Shown here piece by piece: positions 63,657 through 64,000 of a DNA stretch of 64,000 nucleotides (its first letter is position 1; every line of letters starts with the position of its first letter). Source of the DNA: Pontibacter actiniarum (GTDB taxonomy: Bacteria > Bacteroidota > Bacteroidia > Cytophagales > Hymenobacteraceae); NCBI RefSeq assembly GCF_003585765.1, contig NZ_CP021235.1:3596001-3660000 (forward strand), read 5' to 3'. The translations under genes were made by a program, and so were the position numbers. Under the pieces are notes generated by a model, which saw nothing but the letters and a program-made list of their open reading frames with translations, made no database searches and was not told the origin of the DNA.

Positions 63657-64000
63657 ATGGGAATTTTTGACTTTTTCAGCAAAGAGAAGAAAAAAGAATC
63701 GCTGGATAAAGGCCTCGAGAAAACCAAAAGCAACTTTTTCGGCCAGCTAAGCAAAGCCGTAATGGGCAAATCCACCGTTGACGTGGAGGTGCTCGATGAG
63801 TTGGAGGAAATCCTGGTGCATGCCGATGTGGGGGTGGAAACCACAGTGAAGATCATTGACCGCATTGAAAAGCGCGTGGCCCGCGACAAGTACGTGAGCA
63901 CCGACGAGCTGGACAATATCCTGCGCGAAGAGATAGCGGCCCTGCTGGAGGAGAACCGTGCCGGCGACGGCGCCAACTTCGACCTGCCAGCAGACATCAA
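63657..64000 (+). CDS. ftsY: Signal recognition particle receptor FtsY, N-terminal part (cut by window edge)
   Basis: The first ~114 residues: 'MGIFDFFSKEKKKESLDKGLEKTKSNFFGQLSKAVMGKSTVDVEVLDELEEILVHADVGVETT' is the start of the FtsY N domain. The acidic A domain seen in E. coli is absent, as usual in this phylum. FtsY docks SRP-ribosome complexes at the membrane. The G domain lies beyond the window. Confidence 0.93.
   Translation, partial: MGIFDFFSKEKKKESLDKGLEKTKSNFFGQLSKAVMGKSTVDVEVLDELEEILVHADVGVETTVKIIDRIEKRVARDKYVSTDELDNILREEIAALLEENRAGDGANFDLPADI

Overview
The window reads as chromosomal DNA of a Bacteroidota bacterium, most likely a Pontibacter/Hymenobacter-type member of the Cytophagales. 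Evidence: promoters of the Bacteroidota type (TTTG, about 20 nt, TAnnTTTG) before carB, rocD, rpmG and others; a fused MurF-alanine racemase; the YfhO/DUF4834 pair; the order rpmB, rpmG, DUF4295, ftsY; and many lineage-typical families (DUF5686, DUF4407, DUF4142, DUF2911, DUF4230, DUF6624, DUF5522). No rRNA, tRNA, CRISPR array, insertion sequence or phage gene was seen.

Layout. 1-8.6 kb: feoAB iron transport (feoB cut by the window edge), murF-alr, two EamA/DMT exporters, a DUF5686 outer-membrane protein and recX. 9.27-11.53 kb: an AT-rich array of three single-gene units, each followed 10-12 bp after its stop by a ~67-69 bp imperfect palindrome that resembles an integron attC site. The units encode a HEPN-type (TIGR02391) protein, a secreted WG-repeat protein and a broken membrane protein. 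No integrase is present, so it looks like a cluster of attC sites lacking an integrase (CALIN). 11.5-13.9 kb: an HxlR regulator divergent from two short-chain dehydrogenases, also AT-rich and probably acquired. 14-26.5 kb: DUF4230 protein, a D-cysteine desulfhydrase-like enzyme, YfhO, carB, and a four-gene AraC/hydrolase/DUF6624 cluster with ~50 bp gaps. 26.7-43 kb: small envelope proteins, an acyltransferase, an unusual Thr-Thr-Thr-Gly repeat lipoprotein, an HTTM protein, DUF3616, msrA, PAP2 phosphatase, M19 dipeptidase, M28 peptidase, TerC and YajQ. 43.5-62.2 kb: GNAT, lipocalin, CPBP protease, RDD, S41 protease, esterase, SDR, YfiT/DinB protein, two sterol-desaturase-family proteins, a GluQ-like synthetase, an MscS channel, HAD dehalogenase, DUF4407 and rocD. 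62.3-64 kb: a TTG-started DUF5522 gene and the rpmB/rpmG/DUF4295/ftsY block.

Most genes are housekeeping or envelope functions in short transcription units, often separated by strong bidirectional hairpin terminators. Two things stand out. One is the attC-like cassette array. The other is a heptamer, TATACTT/AAGTATA, which I count by eye close to 60 times over the window, in all reading frames and between genes, but only once in the acquired island. In one place two copies form a perfect palindrome (57290-57317).
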